A DNA stretch of 64,000 bases from an uncultured Prevotella sp. (GTDB lineage Bacteria; Bacteroidota; Bacteroidia; Bacteroidales; Bacteroidaceae): positions 1 through 64,000 of the forward strand of contig CAMNPN010000012.1 of NCBI GenBank assembly GCA_946548085.1. The letters run 5' to 3'. The position numbers were made by a program, and so were the translations under genes. The notes beneath the pieces were generated by a model. That model was not told where the DNA came from. It did no database searches and was given only the letters and a program-made list of their open reading frames with translations. Shown here piece after piece: positions 31,130 through 42,315 of the stretch (positions are counted from its first letter, which is position 1; each line of letters begins with the position of its first letter).

Positions 31130-32998
31130 ATGATGGACTCTCAAGAGAATGCCCCCGTTATCGGCAGTGCTGTTCCGACAAGCGAAGAACAGGGCAACAG
31201 TGAAGTGATGAAGGAAGAAGTGGCTCCCCAGCCCGTAGAGACAACGGCAGAGGAAGACGCTTCTCAAGTGGAAACACCCCGAAAGGTGTACGACAGCAAG
31301 GCTGAGATCCTGGAGCGCATCCGGGAAATCGCCCATGGCGACGAAGCGCCCCAGAAGGAGGAGGTGGACTATCTGAAGACCGCCTTCTATAAGTTGCATA
31401 TCGCCGAGCGCGAGGCAGCGTACAAGGCCTATGTCGACGGCGGAGGCGATCCGGAGCAGTTCCAAGTCACCCCCGACGAGCTGGAAGAAGCCTTCAAGGC
31501 CGAGATGGGCATCGTCAAGGAGAAGCGTGCCAAGATCTTCAAGGAGCAAGAGGCTGAGAAACAAGCCAACCTCGTGAAGAAGCTGGACATCATCGAGAAG
31601 ATCAAGTCGATGATCACCACCCCCGAGGAGGCAAACAAGGGCTATCAGGAATTCAAGACCCTGCAGCAGCAGTGGCGCGAGATCAAGAACGTGCCTGCCG
31701 AGAAAGCCAACGAGCTGTGGCGTAACTACCAGCTCTACGTGGAGCAGTTCTACGACATGCTCCGCCTGAACAGCGAGGCCCGCGAATACGACTTCCGCAA
31801 GAACAAGGAGCAAAAGATACGCCTGTGTGAGGCTGCAGAGAAACTGGCAGACGAGGCCGACGTCATCAGCGCCTTCCACCAGCTGCAGAAACTCCATCAG
31901 GAATACCGCGAGATCGGTCCCGTGGCCAAGGAGGAGCGCGAGGAGATATGGAACCGCTTCAAGGCAGCGAGCACGGTGATCAACAAGCGCCACCAGCAGC
32001 ACTTCGAGGGCATCCGCGCCAAGGAGGAAGAGAACCTTGCCCGCAAGACGGAGCTCTGCGAGAAGGTGGAGGCCATCGCCGCTGAGGAGAACAAAGGCAG
32101 TGGCGACTGGGAGAAGCACACCAAGCAAATCATAGAGCTGCAGGCCGAATGGAAGACCATCGGCTTCGCCCCGCAGAAGATGAACGTGAAGATCTTCGAG
32201 CGCTTCCGCGCAGCCTGCGACGACTTCTTCGGGCGCAAGGCAGAATACTTCAAGACCCTGAAAGACTCGTTCAAGGAGAACGCTGAGAAGAAACGTGCAC
32301 TCATCGAGAAGGCAAAGGCCCTGCAGGACTCCACAGAGTGGAAGTCGACGTCAGACAAGCTGATCGCCCTGCAGAAGGAGTGGAAGACCATCGGCATGGT
32401 ACCAAAGAAGATTGGCGACCAGCTGTGGGAAGAGTTCCTTGGTGCCTGCAACAAGTTCTTCGAAGCCCGCAAGGCAGCAGGAGTGGGGCAGCATAGCGAG
32501 GAATACGCCAACCTCGAGAAGAAGCGCGAGGTGGTGGAGAAACTGAAGGCCATCACGGAAGAAACGGGCGAAGACGTTCAGAAGGAAGTACAGAAGCTGG
32601 TAGACGAATACCAGTCGATCGGCCACGTGCCCTACAAGGAGAAAGACAAACTCTACGAGGAGTACCACGCCGTGCTCGACCGTCTGTATAAGGAGCTCAA
32701 CATCTCTGTGGCCAAGCGCCGCCTGAACAACTTCAAGCAGAGCCTCAAGCAAGTGGCTGAACGCGGAGAGAACGCCCTCGACAGCGAGCGCGCACGGCTG
32801 TTCCGCCAGTACGAGACACTCAAGCAGGAGATTCAGACCTATGAGAACAACCTGGGCTTCCTCAACGCCAGCTCGAAGAAAGGCAGCAGCCTCATCGACG
32901 AGATGAACCGCAAGGTGCAGAAGCTCAAGGACGACATGAACCTCGTCAGGGAGAAGATCAAGGCCATCGATGCAGAGAACAAGGCACAACAGGGATGA
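31130..32998 (+). CDS. DUF349-repeat protein
   Basis: Repeated coiled-coil units (LQAEWKTIGFAPQKMNVKIFERFRAACDDFF; LQKEWKTIGMVPKKIGDQLWEEFLGACNKFF). Confidence 0.9.
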   Translation: MMDSQENAPVIGSAVPTSEEQGNSEVMKEEVAPQPVETTAEEDASQVETPRKVYDSKAEILERIREIAHGDEAPQKEEVDYLKTAFYKLHIAEREAAYKAYVDGGGDPEQFQVTPDELEEAFKAEMGIVKEKRAKIFKEQEAEKQANLVKKLDIIEKIKSMITTPEEANKGYQEFKTLQQQWREIKNVPAEKANELWRNYQLYVEQFYDMLRLNSEAREYDFRKNKEQKIRLCEAAEKLADEADVISAFHQLQKLHQEYREIGPVAKEEREEIWNRFKAASTVINKRHQQHFEGIRAKEEENLARKTELCEKVEAIAAEENKGSGDWEKHTKQIIELQAEWKTIGFAPQKMNVKIFERFRAACDDFFGRKAEYFKTLKDSFKENAEKKRALIEKAKALQDSTEWKSTSDKLIALQKEWKTIGMVPKKIGDQLWEEFLGACNKFFEARKAAGVGQHSEEYANLEKKREVVEKLKAITEETGEDVQKEVQKLVDEYQSIGHVPYKEKDKLYEEYHAVLDRLYKELNISVAKRRLNNFKQSLKQVAERGENALDSERARLFRQYETLKQEIQTYENNLGFLNASSKKGSSLIDEMNRKVQKLKDDMNLVREKIKAIDAENKAQQG

Positions 32999-33036
32999 AC
33001 AGACATTATATAAGAAAAACTAGATAGACAAAAGAA

Positions 33037-34335
33037 ATGATTTGGAATGAGAGCATTGAGTGCATGGATCGCGAACAGCTTCGTGAGATCCAGAGCCGCC
33101 GTCTGGTGAAGATGGCAGAGTACGTGTATCACAATACGCCCTTCTACAGGAAGAAATTTCAGGAGATTGGCCTCGAGCCAGGCGATATCAAGAGCATCGA
33201 CGATATCGTAAAGCTGCCCTTCACCAACAAGCTCGACCTGAGAGACAACTACCCCTTCGGGCTGGCAGCAGTACCCATGAGCCAGATTGTACGCATCCAC
33301 GCCTCGTCAGGTACGACGGGAAAGCCCGTAGTGGTGCTTTATACCCGTAAGGACCTGGCCATGTGGGCAGAGTCGATATCCCGTGCCTTCACCGCCTATG
33401 GCGCATCGAAGGACGACATCTTCCAGGTGTCATACGGCTATGGCCTGTTTACTGGTGGTCTGGGAGCTCACGATGGAGCCCAGAACATCGGCGCGAGTGT
33501 CATCCCAATGTCGTCAGGAAACACGCAGAAGCAAATCACGCTGATGCACGACTTCGGAGCCACGGTGCTCTGCTGCACGCCTTCATACGCCATGTTCCTC
33601 GGCGAGGCCCTCAACGAGTGTGAGTGGCCACGCGAGGAGTTCAAGTTGAAGATCGGCGCTTTCGGCGCTGAGCCCTGGACGGAGAAGATGCGCGTGAAAC
33701 TCGAGGATACTCTGGGCATTAAGGCCTACGACATCTACGGACTGTCGGAGATAGCAGGCCCGGGCGTAGGCTTCGAGTGCGAGCACCAGCATGGCACACA
33801 CCTCAACGAGGACTATTTCTATCCAGAGATTCTCGACCCGAATACAGGCGAGCCCCTGCCAGAAGGCACACTGGGCGAGCTGACCTTCACGCACCTCACC
33901 AAGGAGGGTATGCCGCTGCTGCGCTACCGTACCCACGACCTGACGGCTCTGCACTACGACAAGTGTGAGTGTGGACGTACCCTCGTAAGGATGGACCGCA
34001 TCCTTGGCCGCTGCGACGACATGCTCATCATCCGCGGCGTGAACGTGTTCCCATCGCAGATCGAGGATGTCATCCTGAAGCAGAAGGAATTCGAGCCTCA
34101 CTACCTGCTCATAGTAGACCGCGTGAACAATACCGACACCTCCGAACTGAAGGTTGAGGTGAAGGAAGAATACTTCACCGACGATATGGCGACGATGGTT
34201 GGCCTGCAGAAGAAACTCGAGGGAGAGCTGCGTAGCGTGATCGGCCTCGGATTCAAGGTGCGACTGGTAGAGCCAAAGGGCATCGAGCGCTCAACGGGCA
34301 AGGCCAAGCGCGTAATCGACAATCGTCAGATCTAA
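33037..34335 (+). CDS. Phenylacetate--CoA ligase family protein
   Basis: HASSGTTGKPVVVLYT, DIYGLSEIAGPGVGFEC, RIRGVNVFPSQIE-like C-terminus. Confidence 0.93.
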   Translation: MIWNESIECMDREQLREIQSRRLVKMAEYVYHNTPFYRKKFQEIGLEPGDIKSIDDIVKLPFTNKLDLRDNYPFGLAAVPMSQIVRIHASSGTTGKPVVVLYTRKDLAMWAESISRAFTAYGASKDDIFQVSYGYGLFTGGLGAHDGAQNIGASVIPMSSGNTQKQITLMHDFGATVLCCTPSYAMFLGEALNECEWPREEFKLKIGAFGAEPWTEKMRVKLEDTLGIKAYDIYGLSEIAGPGVGFECEHQHGTHLNEDYFYPEILDPNTGEPLPEGTLGELTFTHLTKEGMPLLRYRTHDLTALHYDKCECGRTLVRMDRILGRCDDMLIIRGVNVFPSQIEDVILKQKEFEPHYLLIVDRVNNTDTSELKVEVKEEYFTDDMATMVGLQKKLEGELRSVIGLGFKVRLVEPKGIERSTGKAKRVIDNRQI

Positions 34336-34383
34336 AGCCACCTACGGAATGTCTAATAGTCTAAACGTCTAAAAGTCAAAAAT

Positions 34384-34809
34384 ATGAAAGCAAAACAACT
34401 ATCCGTATTTCTCGAGAACAAGTCAGGCCGACTGACAGAGGTTACAGATGCCCTTGGTGCTGCAGGCATTAACCTGTCGGCCATGAGTATCGCAGACAAC
34501 AGCGACTTCGGCATCCTGCGCTGCATCGTCTCCGACCCCGACAAAGCCTACAAGGTACTCAAAGAGCAGCACTTCGCCGTGAAGATCACCGATGTCATCG
34601 GCTTCGTCTGCCCTAATACCAGCGGCTCTCTGGCTGTGGTTCTTCGCCATCTGTCTGACAATGGCGTGTTCATTGAGTACATGTATTCGTTTGCTAACGG
34701 CGACGTGGCAACGGTGGTTATCCGCCCCTCCGACCTGGATGCCTGCGAGAAGATACTTGCAGCCAAAAAGGTAGAGCTGATGGCAGCCAACGACCTCTAT
34801 CAGTTATAA
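34384..34809 (+). CDS. Tandem ACT-domain protein
   Basis: MKAKQLSVFLENKSGRLTEVTDALGAAGINLSAMSIADNSDFGILR. Confidence 0.88.
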   Translation: MKAKQLSVFLENKSGRLTEVTDALGAAGINLSAMSIADNSDFGILRCIVSDPDKAYKVLKEQHFAVKITDVIGFVCPNTSGSLAVVLRHLSDNGVFIEYMYSFANGDVATVVIRPSDLDACEKILAAKKVELMAANDLYQL

Positions 34810-34819
34810 AAAGATAAGA

Positions 34820-34858
34820 ACTGCAAAATTTCCGTCTGGAAATTTTGCAGTCTCATTT
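34820..34858 (+). terminator. Rho-independent terminator
   Basis: ACTGCAAAATTTCC-GTCT-GGAAATTTTGCAGT perfect 14-bp stem then T-rich tract. Confidence 0.85.
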
Positions 34859-34916
34859 TTTTAGCTTACCTTTGCAGCCACAATTAGAACTTGCATCACA
34901 AGCAAAAGGATTGAAA

Positions 34917-34991
34917 GGGCGCTTAGCTCAGCTGGTTTAGAGCATCTGCCTTACAAGCAGAGGGTCGGCGGTTCGAATCCGTCAGCGCCCA
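34917..34991 (+). tRNA. tRNA-Val (UAC)
   Basis: Identical over 75 nt to the - strand copy at 3435-3509; TACCTTTG box upstream. Confidence 0.95.
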
Positions 34992-35083
34992 CAACACAAG
35001 AAAAGATTCGTACGCAGCCGTGGAGGTTGCGGTTTGAGTTAGAGTATAAGTACTTATATATTATTTAGGATAATTTAGAAAAC

Positions 35084-36439
35084 ATGGAATTGAATGCACT
35101 AACAGCCGTCTCGCCTATTGACGGCCGTTACAGAAGTAAAACCGAACCATTGGCAGGCTATTTCTCCGAATATGCCCTCATTCGCTATAGGGTACGCGTG
35201 GAAATAGAGTATTTCATTGCCTTGTGTGAACTGCCCCTGCCACAACTACAGCAAGTAGACCACCATTTCTTTGAGTCACTACGTGAGGTTTACCGCAACC
35301 TTACCCCTGCTGATGCTCAGCGGGTAAAGGACATAGAGAAGGTGACCAACCACGATGTCAAGGCTGTAGAGTATTACATCAAAGAGCAAATAGACAAGCA
35401 GCCACAGCTTTCAGGATTGGTGCCCTATAAGGAGTTTATCCATTTCGGACTGACCTCACAGGATATCAACAACACCAGTGTGCCCCTGAGTATCAAGGAA
35501 GCACTCGAGGAGGTGTATATCCCGCTGATTGAGGAACTGATTGAACAACTCAACGACTATGCCGAACAGTGGAAGAACATCCCCATGCTTGCCAAGACGC
35601 ACGGACAACCAGCCTCTCCCACCCGTTTGGGAAAGGAGGTGATGGTATATGTCTATCGACTGGAAGAGCAGTTGAGGGGTTTGAAGGAGATTCCTCTGAC
35701 AGCGAAGTTCGGTGGTGCTACAGGCAATTTCAATGCCCATCACGTAGCCTATCCCCAGTACGACTGGCGCGAGTTCGGCAACAGTTTCGTGAGCGAGAAA
35801 CTCGGACTGGAGCGTGAGCAGTATACCACTCAGATCTCCAACTACGACTGGCTCGGTGCCCTGTTTGATGCAATGCGCCGCATCAATACCATCGTCATCG
35901 ACCTCGACCGCGATTTCTGGATGTATATCTCCATGGACTATTTCAAGCAGAAGATCAAGGCTGGCGAGGTAGGATCCAGTGCCATGCCGCATAAGGTAAA
36001 CCCCATCGACTACGAAAACTCTGAAGGCAACCTTGGCATCGCTAATGCCATCTTACAGTTCCTGGCAGCCAAGTTGCCAGTGAGCCGTCTGCAACGAGAC
36101 CTGACAGACTCCACCGTCCTGCGCAATGTAGGTGTTCCCATGGGTCATGGGCTGATAGCTTTCCAAAGCACACTGAAAGGTCTCCGCAAGCTCATCCTCA
36201 ACGAGGAGAAACTTCAGGAAGACCTCGACAACACGTGGGCTGTCGTGGCAGAGGCCATCCAGACTATTCTGCGCCGTGAGGCCTATCCAAACCCCTATGA
36301 GACGCTGAAGGCGCTCACCAGAACCAACGAGAAACTGACGCCAGAGAAGATACGCAGTTTTATCGAGACCCTCGAGGTTAGCGAGGAGATCAAAGAGGAA
36401 CTTCGTGCCATCACGCCGTCAACTTATACAGGTATTTAA
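35084..36439 (+). CDS. purB: Adenylosuccinate lyase
   Basis: SAMPHKVNPIDYENSEGNLGIANA signature. Confidence 0.96.
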   Translation: MELNALTAVSPIDGRYRSKTEPLAGYFSEYALIRYRVRVEIEYFIALCELPLPQLQQVDHHFFESLREVYRNLTPADAQRVKDIEKVTNHDVKAVEYYIKEQIDKQPQLSGLVPYKEFIHFGLTSQDINNTSVPLSIKEALEEVYIPLIEELIEQLNDYAEQWKNIPMLAKTHGQPASPTRLGKEVMVYVYRLEEQLRGLKEIPLTAKFGGATGNFNAHHVAYPQYDWREFGNSFVSEKLGLEREQYTTQISNYDWLGALFDAMRRINTIVIDLDRDFWMYISMDYFKQKIKAGEVGSSAMPHKVNPIDYENSEGNLGIANAILQFLAAKLPVSRLQRDLTDSTVLRNVGVPMGHGLIAFQSTLKGLRKLILNEEKLQEDLDNTWAVVAEAIQTILRREAYPNPYETLKALTRTNEKLTPEKIRSFIETLEVSEEIKEELRAITPSTYTGI

Positions 36440-36468
36440 TCATGTCAGCATAAAAAACATTTAAGATC

Positions 36469-37791
36469 ATGGATATCGAGAACAACGAGAAGAAACAAGA
36501 GGAAACAACACAACAAGAAGGTTTTCAGAGAGAAGCACGACGCACACCGCGTCCACGTATACATACACAGCGCCATCCTTATGAGCGTCAGAGCTATCGT
36601 CATCATGACAATGACGAGGGTGGATTCCGTCCAGAGGGTTTTGGTGCCGCTCTGTTCGAAGGCGGTTCACAGCGCGAGGAATACACACCACGCAACAAGT
36701 ATAACAGCGGCTACCGTCCTCGTCAGGGACAAGACGGCTACCAGCCACGCCAAGGCGGATATCAGCCACGTCAGGGTGGTTACCAGTCACGCCAGGGTGG
36801 TTATCAGCCACGCCAGGGCGGATACCAGCCTCGTCAAAACCAAGATGGCGGCTATCAGCCTCGTCAGGGTGGATACCAGTCCCGTCAGGGCGGCTATCAG
36901 CCTCGTCAGGGTGGCTATTCGAGCTATCCTAACAAGCCTTATCAGAAGCCTTATGGGAAACCCGGCAACCCATATAAGAAAGGTCCCCGTCAGCACTTGG
37001 CCGACTACGACCCGAATGCTAAGTATAGCATGAAGAAGCGCATCGAATATAAGGAAGTAAATATTGATCCGAACGAGCCGCTTCGCTTGAACAAATTCCT
37101 TGCCAACGCTGGTATCTGCAGCCGTCGTGAGGCTGACGAGTTCATTCAGGCAGGTGTCGTCACCGTTAATGGCGAGGTGGTGACAGAGCTGGGAACAAAG
37201 GTGCTACGCACTGACAATGTGATGTTCCATGACCAGCCTGTGAAGATTGAGAAGAAGGTATACGTCCTATTGAACAAGCCGAAAGACTATGTGACGACCA
37301 GCGACGATCCTCAGCAGCGCAAGACCGTGATGGATCTCGTAAAGAATGCCTGTCCTGAGCGCATCTATCCTGTAGGGCGCCTCGACCGCAATACCACAGG
37401 TGTGCTCCTGCTCACCAACGACGGTGATCTGGCCTCCAAGTTGACACATCCCAAGTATCTGAAGAAGAAGATCTACCACGTATACCTCGATAAGAATGTC
37501 ACTGCCCACGATCTCCAACAAATTGCCGATGGCATCCAACTCGAGGATGGCGAGATAAAGGCCGACGATGTACAATATGCCAGCCCGACAGACAAGAAAC
37601 AGGTAGGTATTGAAATTCACAGCGGAAAGAACCGCATCGTGCGCCGTATCTTCGAGTCGTTGGGGTATCGCGTACAGAAACTCGACCGTGTACAGTTTGC
37701 CGGCCTGACAAAGAAGAATCTGAAGCGCGGTGACTGGCGCTACCTCACAGAGGAAGAGGTTGACCGCCTGCGCATGGGAGCATATGAATAA
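36469..37791 (+). CDS. RluB-like rRNA pseudouridine synthase with a repetitive N-terminal extension
   Basis: S4 domain [22 protein letters not shown] and [18 protein letters not shown]-terminal (GGYQPRQ)n. Confidence 0.92.
   Translation: MDIENNEKKQEETTQQEGFQREARRTPRPRIHTQRHPYERQSYRHHDNDEGGFRPEGFGAALFEGGSQREEYTPRNKYNSGYRPRQGQDGYQPRQGGYQPRQGGYQSRQGGYQPRQGGYQPRQNQDGGYQPRQGGYQSRQGGYQPRQGGYSSYPNKPYQKPYGKPGNPYKKGPRQHLADYDPNAKYSMKKRIEYKEVNIDPNEPLRLNKFLANAGICSRREADEFIQAGVVTVNGEVVTELGTKVLRTDNVMFHDQPVKIEKKVYVLLNKPKDYVTTSDDPQQRKTVMDLVKNACPERIYPVGRLDRNTTGVLLLTNDGDLASKLTHPKYLKKKIYHVYLDKNVTAHDLQQIADGIQLEDGEIKADDVQYASPTDKKQVGIEIHSGKNRIVRRIFESLGYRVQKLDRVQFAGLTKKNLKRGDWRYLTEEEVDRLRMGAYE
36718..36924 (+). repeat. 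In-frame tandem repeats encoding (GGYQPRQ)n
   Basis: About 8-10 units of GG(T/A)TA(T/C)CAG(C/T)C(A/T)CG(T/C)CAG. Confidence 0.9.
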
Positions 37792-37805
37792 TTGACAATA
37801 GAACA

Positions 37806-39245
37806 ATGAAAAGGACAAAGATAGTTGATGTGCTGAAAAGCACCGAATATGGTAAGGAGGTCTGCGTGAAAGGCTGGGTGCGCTCGCATCGTGGTAACAA
37901 GAATGTAGACTTTATTGCCTTGAACGACGGCTCTACCATCAAGACCGTACAGGTGGTGGCAGACCCGACAAAGTTTGACGAGGAACTTCTAAAGCAGATC
38001 ACCACAGGTGCATGCATCTGTGCCTTGGGAACACTGGTGGAGAGCCAAGGCGCTGGACAGACGTCCGAGATCCAGGCCAGCAGTCTTGAGATCTACGGGC
38101 TGTGCGATAACACCTATCCAATGCAGAAAAAAGGACAGTCGTTCGAGATGATGCGTAAGAACGCCCACATGCGTCTGCGTACCAACACGTTTGGGGCCGT
38201 CATGCGCATCCGTCACAATATGGCTATGGCTATCCACACCTACTTCCATGAGCATGGATTCTTCTATTTCCATACCCCACTGATCACAGCCTCTGACTGC
38301 GAGGGAGCAGGCAACATGTTCCAAGTGACCACGAAGAACCTCTACGACTTGAAGAAGGACGAGAACGGAAAGATTATCTACGACGACGACTTCTTCGGCG
38401 AGCAGACTTCGCTGACGGTGTCTGGCCAGCTGGAGGGCGAGCTCGGTGCGACAGCCTTGGGTGCCATCTACACTTTTGGTCCGACGTTCCGTGCCGAAAA
38501 CTCGAACACGCCACGCCATCTGGCTGAGTTCTGGATGGTAGAGCCTGAGGTGGCCTTCCTCGATCAGGAGGAGCTGATGGACCTTGAGGAGGACTTCATC
38601 AAATATTGTGTCCGCTGGGCCTTGGAGAACTGCAAAGACGACCTTGCCTTCCTGAACCAGATGATCGACAAGACACTCATCCAACGTCTGGAGGGCGTGC
38701 TAAAGGAGACCTTCGTCCGTCTGCCTTACACAGAGGGCATCAACATCCTACAAGAGGCTATCAAGAACGGCAAGAAGTTTGAATTCCCCTGTAACTGGGG
38801 TGACGACCTCGCTTCTGAGCACGAGCGGTATCTTGTGGAAGAACATTTCAAAAAGCCTGTCATCATGACTGACTATCCACGTGAATTCAAGTCTTTCTAT
38901 ATGAAGCAGAACGCAGACACTGCCGAGGGCGGTTCTGTGGGCTACAAAGGAGCAACGGCCCCTGGTCCCACGATGCAGGGTACCGACGTATTGTTCCCGC
39001 AGATTGGCGAAATTATTGGCGGCTCTGTTCGTGAGGAGAGTTACGAGAAGCTGATGGCTGAAATCAAGCGTCGCGACATGGACATGACCCACCTTTGGTG
39101 GTATACCGACACCCGCCGCTGGGGTACCTGCCCGCATGCTGGTTTCGGACTGGGTTTCGAACGTCTGATCCTTTTTGTCACAGGCATGCAGAACATCCGT
39201 GATGTCATTCCCTTCCCCAGAACGCCCAAATCGGCTGAATTTTAA
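37806..39245 (+). CDS. asnS: Asparaginyl-tRNA synthetase
   Basis: Class II motifs [21 protein letters not shown] and [29 protein letters not shown]. Confidence 0.97.
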   Translation: MKRTKIVDVLKSTEYGKEVCVKGWVRSHRGNKNVDFIALNDGSTIKTVQVVADPTKFDEELLKQITTGACICALGTLVESQGAGQTSEIQASSLEIYGLCDNTYPMQKKGQSFEMMRKNAHMRLRTNTFGAVMRIRHNMAMAIHTYFHEHGFFYFHTPLITASDCEGAGNMFQVTTKNLYDLKKDENGKIIYDDDFFGEQTSLTVSGQLEGELGATALGAIYTFGPTFRAENSNTPRHLAEFWMVEPEVAFLDQEELMDLEEDFIKYCVRWALENCKDDLAFLNQMIDKTLIQRLEGVLKETFVRLPYTEGINILQEAIKNGKKFEFPCNWGDDLASEHERYLVEEHFKKPVIMTDYPREFKSFYMKQNADTAEGGSVGYKGATAPGPTMQGTDVLFPQIGEIIGGSVREESYEKLMAEIKRRDMDMTHLWWYTDTRRWGTCPHAGFGLGFERLILFVTGMQNIRDVIPFPRTPKSAEF

Positions 39246-39279
39246 ATAATGACTATTAACAATTCTCAATGATATGCGT

Positions 39280-41685
39280 ATGAAAAGGATTTTTATGTTC
39301 GTCATTCTTTCCGTCTTTACCGTTTCGGTAATGTATGGTCAGGGCATGACTGATACCCAAGTACTCCAGTTCATTATGAAGGAGAAGAAATCCGGTACAG
39401 CAGATAAGGAAATCGCCACAAAGCTCATGCAACAGGGAGCTACAATTGACCAGATTCAACGTCTTCGCCAAAAATATAGCAAACAGCTGGATAGCAGAAG
39501 CCTCGGTGGCGCTGCGGACAATGTCATTAAAGATGCATCAAACCGAATGCGTGTTAATAATGAGGTAACAGACAACGATATTGTCACGTACGAAGGAAGC
39601 AACGCTCCTGTCTACGTGGAGGAAGCATCAGAGGCAACTAACCAGAAAAGAGTCTTTGGACGCGATATTTTCAACAACAAGTCGCTGACCTTTGAACCCG
39701 TAATGAACATTGCGACTCCACAGAACTATGTGCTTGGCCCTGGTGATCAGCTTATTATCGATGTCTATGGAGCTTCTCAGGAATCCATGTCATTGACTGT
39801 TAGTCCTGACGGTGACATCACAGTACCTGATTTCGGACCTGTTCATGTCAGTGGCCTGACTGTATCTGCGGCACAGAGTCGCATCCGCAGTAAGTTAGGA
39901 AGTTACTACGAGAGTTCCAGCATCAAAGCTTCTCTCGGACAGACCCGCACCATCATGGTCAATGTCATGGGTGAAGTCAAGACACCTGGTACTTATACAC
40001 TAAGCGCTTTTGCTACAGTATTTCATGCCCTCTACATGGCTGGTGGCGTGAGCGATCTGGGAACTCTCCGCAACATCAAGGTGTTTCGTCAGGGCCGACT
40101 CATCACTACCGTTGACATTTATGAGTTTATTCTGAACGGGCGCCTTGCAGGAAATGTTCGACTGGCAGACAACGACGTAATACAAGTTGGGACGTACGAC
40201 TGCATTGTCGACATCACAGGCCGCGTAAAACGACCTATGGCTTATGAGTTGCGCAAAACAGAGAGTCTGTCTACACTACTTAAGTATAGTGGTGGCTTCG
40301 CTGGAGATGCATATAAGAAATCACTACGCGTCCTTCGCAAGAGTGGACGCATGAAGAGTGTCTATAATGTGGAGGAGTTTGAATTGGCTGATTTTAAGAT
40401 GGCCGATTGCGACTCCGTTATTGTAGACTCAATAATCGACCGTTTTGAGAACATGGTAGAGGTCAAAGGCGCTGTATTCCGCCCTGGTATGTACCGCTTA
40501 GGCGAAAAGATTACCAGTGTCCGAACACTCATTGAGAATGCCGATGGGTTGACAGAAGAAGCAATGACGACGAGAGCTGTGATGCGACGGATGAAACCTA
40601 ACCGCACTCAGGAAGTTATATCGATTGATTTACAAGGCATTATGAATGGTTCTTCAGCTGATGTAGCTCTTCAAAACGAAGATGTGCTTTTTATCCCCAC
40701 CTTGGCTGAACACCAGAATTTGCGAACGGTAACTATTACAGGAGAGGTTATTTTCCCTGGTACCTATGAATATGCGGAGAACACCACCTTAGAAGATTTC
40801 ATACTTCAGGCAGGTGGACTCACCGATCAAGCATCTGCTACTAAAATTGACGTATCGCGTCGTCTACGTGACCCAAATGCTACAGAAGCCGGCATGGAGG
40901 TTGCCAAGACCTTTAGCTTTTCACTCAAAGACAACTACATTGTAGATGGCGAAAAGGATTTTGTCTTGGAGCCTTACGACATCGTTCAGGTCAGACGAAG
41001 TCCTGTTTTCAGGAAACCTGTTCAGGTTTCTATCGAAGGTGAGGTTGTTTTCCAAGGCAACTACACTATGGAAACGAAGAACCAGCGGTTAAGCGATCTA
41101 GTGAAATCTGCAGGCGGTGTCCTTCCCGGTGCATACATACGTGGAGCCCGCCTGATAAGGAAAATGACAGACGATGAAAGAGCTCGTATGCAGAATGTCA
41201 TTAAATTAGCCCGTCAGACAGCTACAGGAAAGGACTCTCTAGACCTTGACAAACTCGCCTTAGAGACTACCTATTCCGTTGGAATACATCTGGATGAAGC
41301 ACTAGCTAATCCTGGCTCTACGCAAGATATTGAGCTAGTGGATGGTGATGTCCTCTCTGTTCCTCTTTTCAACCACACGGTCCGTATGAGTGGTGATGTC
41401 AATTCCCCCAACACGGTGGCATATGAAGAAGGCAAAAATTACAAATACTATATAGAGCAGGCTGGCGGATTCGGCGAAAGAGCCAGAAAGCGTCATGCTT
41501 ACATTGTCTATCAGAACGGAACGATAGCAAAGGCGAATAAAGGTACGATAGAGCCGGGGTGTGAAGTTGTTGTCCCCACGAAGGCTCCACGTGATGCAGC
41601 CACAATATCACAATGGTTAGGAATTGGCACAAGTCTAGCATCTCTTGGCACGATGTTTGCGACCATTGCTAATCTGGTCAAGTAG
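39280..41685 (+). CDS. SLBB-domain polysaccharide export outer-membrane protein
   Basis: NYVLGPGDQLIIDVYGASQES poly_export domain then several SLBB repeats. Confidence 0.92.
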   Translation: MKRIFMFVILSVFTVSVMYGQGMTDTQVLQFIMKEKKSGTADKEIATKLMQQGATIDQIQRLRQKYSKQLDSRSLGGAADNVIKDASNRMRVNNEVTDNDIVTYEGSNAPVYVEEASEATNQKRVFGRDIFNNKSLTFEPVMNIATPQNYVLGPGDQLIIDVYGASQESMSLTVSPDGDITVPDFGPVHVSGLTVSAAQSRIRSKLGSYYESSSIKASLGQTRTIMVNVMGEVKTPGTYTLSAFATVFHALYMAGGVSDLGTLRNIKVFRQGRLITTVDIYEFILNGRLAGNVRLADNDVIQVGTYDCIVDITGRVKRPMAYELRKTESLSTLLKYSGGFAGDAYKKSLRVLRKSGRMKSVYNVEEFELADFKMADCDSVIVDSIIDRFENMVEVKGAVFRPGMYRLGEKITSVRTLIENADGLTEEAMTTRAVMRRMKPNRTQEVISIDLQGIMNGSSADVALQNEDVLFIPTLAEHQNLRTVTITGEVIFPGTYEYAENTTLEDFILQAGGLTDQASATKIDVSRRLRDPNATEAGMEVAKTFSFSLKDNYIVDGEKDFVLEPYDIVQVRRSPVFRKPVQVSIEGEVVFQGNYTMETKNQRLSDLVKSAGGVLPGAYIRGARLIRKMTDDERARMQNVIKLARQTATGKDSLDLDKLALETTYSVGIHLDEALANPGSTQDIELVDGDVLSVPLFNHTVRMSGDVNSPNTVAYEEGKNYKYYIEQAGGFGERARKRHAYIVYQNGTIAKANKGTIEPGCEVVVPTKAPRDAATISQWLGIGTSLASLGTMFATIANLVK

Positions 41686-41686
41686 G

Positions 41687-42313
41687 TCAGCTGACTAATA
41701 GGATTCCCTTTTTGGAGATAGTAATAATCCGTCGGCGATATAAATCGCCGACGGCCTTTTTATAGTCCTTCTTTGATACCTGAAACCGTTCATATATCTC
41801 CTCTGCAGGTGATTTATCGCCCAATTCACATTTGCCATCATGCTCATAAAGATACTGGAGCAGAACCTCAGCAAAATCTAACACTCGCTGACGACCGTCG
41901 TTCTTCTGATACCGCTCCACCTTCGCTGTAGCCATCAGCCTATGCGTTTTGGTATCTTCCATAATATATACATAATAGACCTTTCCTATTTCCATCCGTT
42001 GTTTTTGTTCCCGGAAAGGGCAGAAAAGATCTTTCATCAGCCCCCATTTAAGGAAAGCACCATACTCATTAGTCCAGGCGCACTCCAAATAGGCGAATTC
42101 GCCCACTTTGGCAATAGGATGTTCTGTTGTAGCAATAGTACGTTCATCCTGATCTAGATAGATAAATACTTCTAATTCATCACCGATATGCATGTCTGGA
42201 GTAACATAACGGTTAGGCAAAAGGATATTCCCTTCATCTCCTCCATCAAGATACAGGCCGTATTCGGTATGTTTCTTTATTCTAAGGGTGTTATAATCTC
42301 CGAGTTTAAGCAT
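41687..42313 (-). CDS. S1-like RNA-binding protein, CvfB family
   Basis: KLGDYNTLRIKKHTEYGLYLDGGDEGNILLPNRYV and C-terminal winged helix. Confidence 0.85.
   Translation of the reverse strand: MLKLGDYNTLRIKKHTEYGLYLDGGDEGNILLPNRYVTPDMHIGDELEVFIYLDQDERTIATTEHPIAKVGEFAYLECAWTNEYGAFLKWGLMKDLFCPFREQKQRMEIGKVYYVYIMEDTKTHRLMATAKVERYQKNDGRQRVLDFAEVLLQYLYEHDGKCELGDKSPAEEIYERFQVSKKDYKKAVGDLYRRRIITISKKGILLVS
41729..41761 (+). terminator. Terminator of the SLBB gene, inside the convergent CvfB-like CDS
   Basis: CCGTCGGCGAT-ATAA-ATCGCCGACGG perfect 11-bp stem, then CCTTTTT. Confidence 0.8.
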
Positions 42314-42315
42314 TC

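Noticed and set aside
31094-32128. 344-aa ORF antisense to the DUF349 protein
   Set aside because: Hydrophobic shadow of coiled-coil codons; the sense gene is clear
36718-36924. Possible CRISPR or non-coding minisatellite
   Set aside because: Repeats keep the reading frame and encode GGYQPRQ within an rRNA pseudouridine synthase gene
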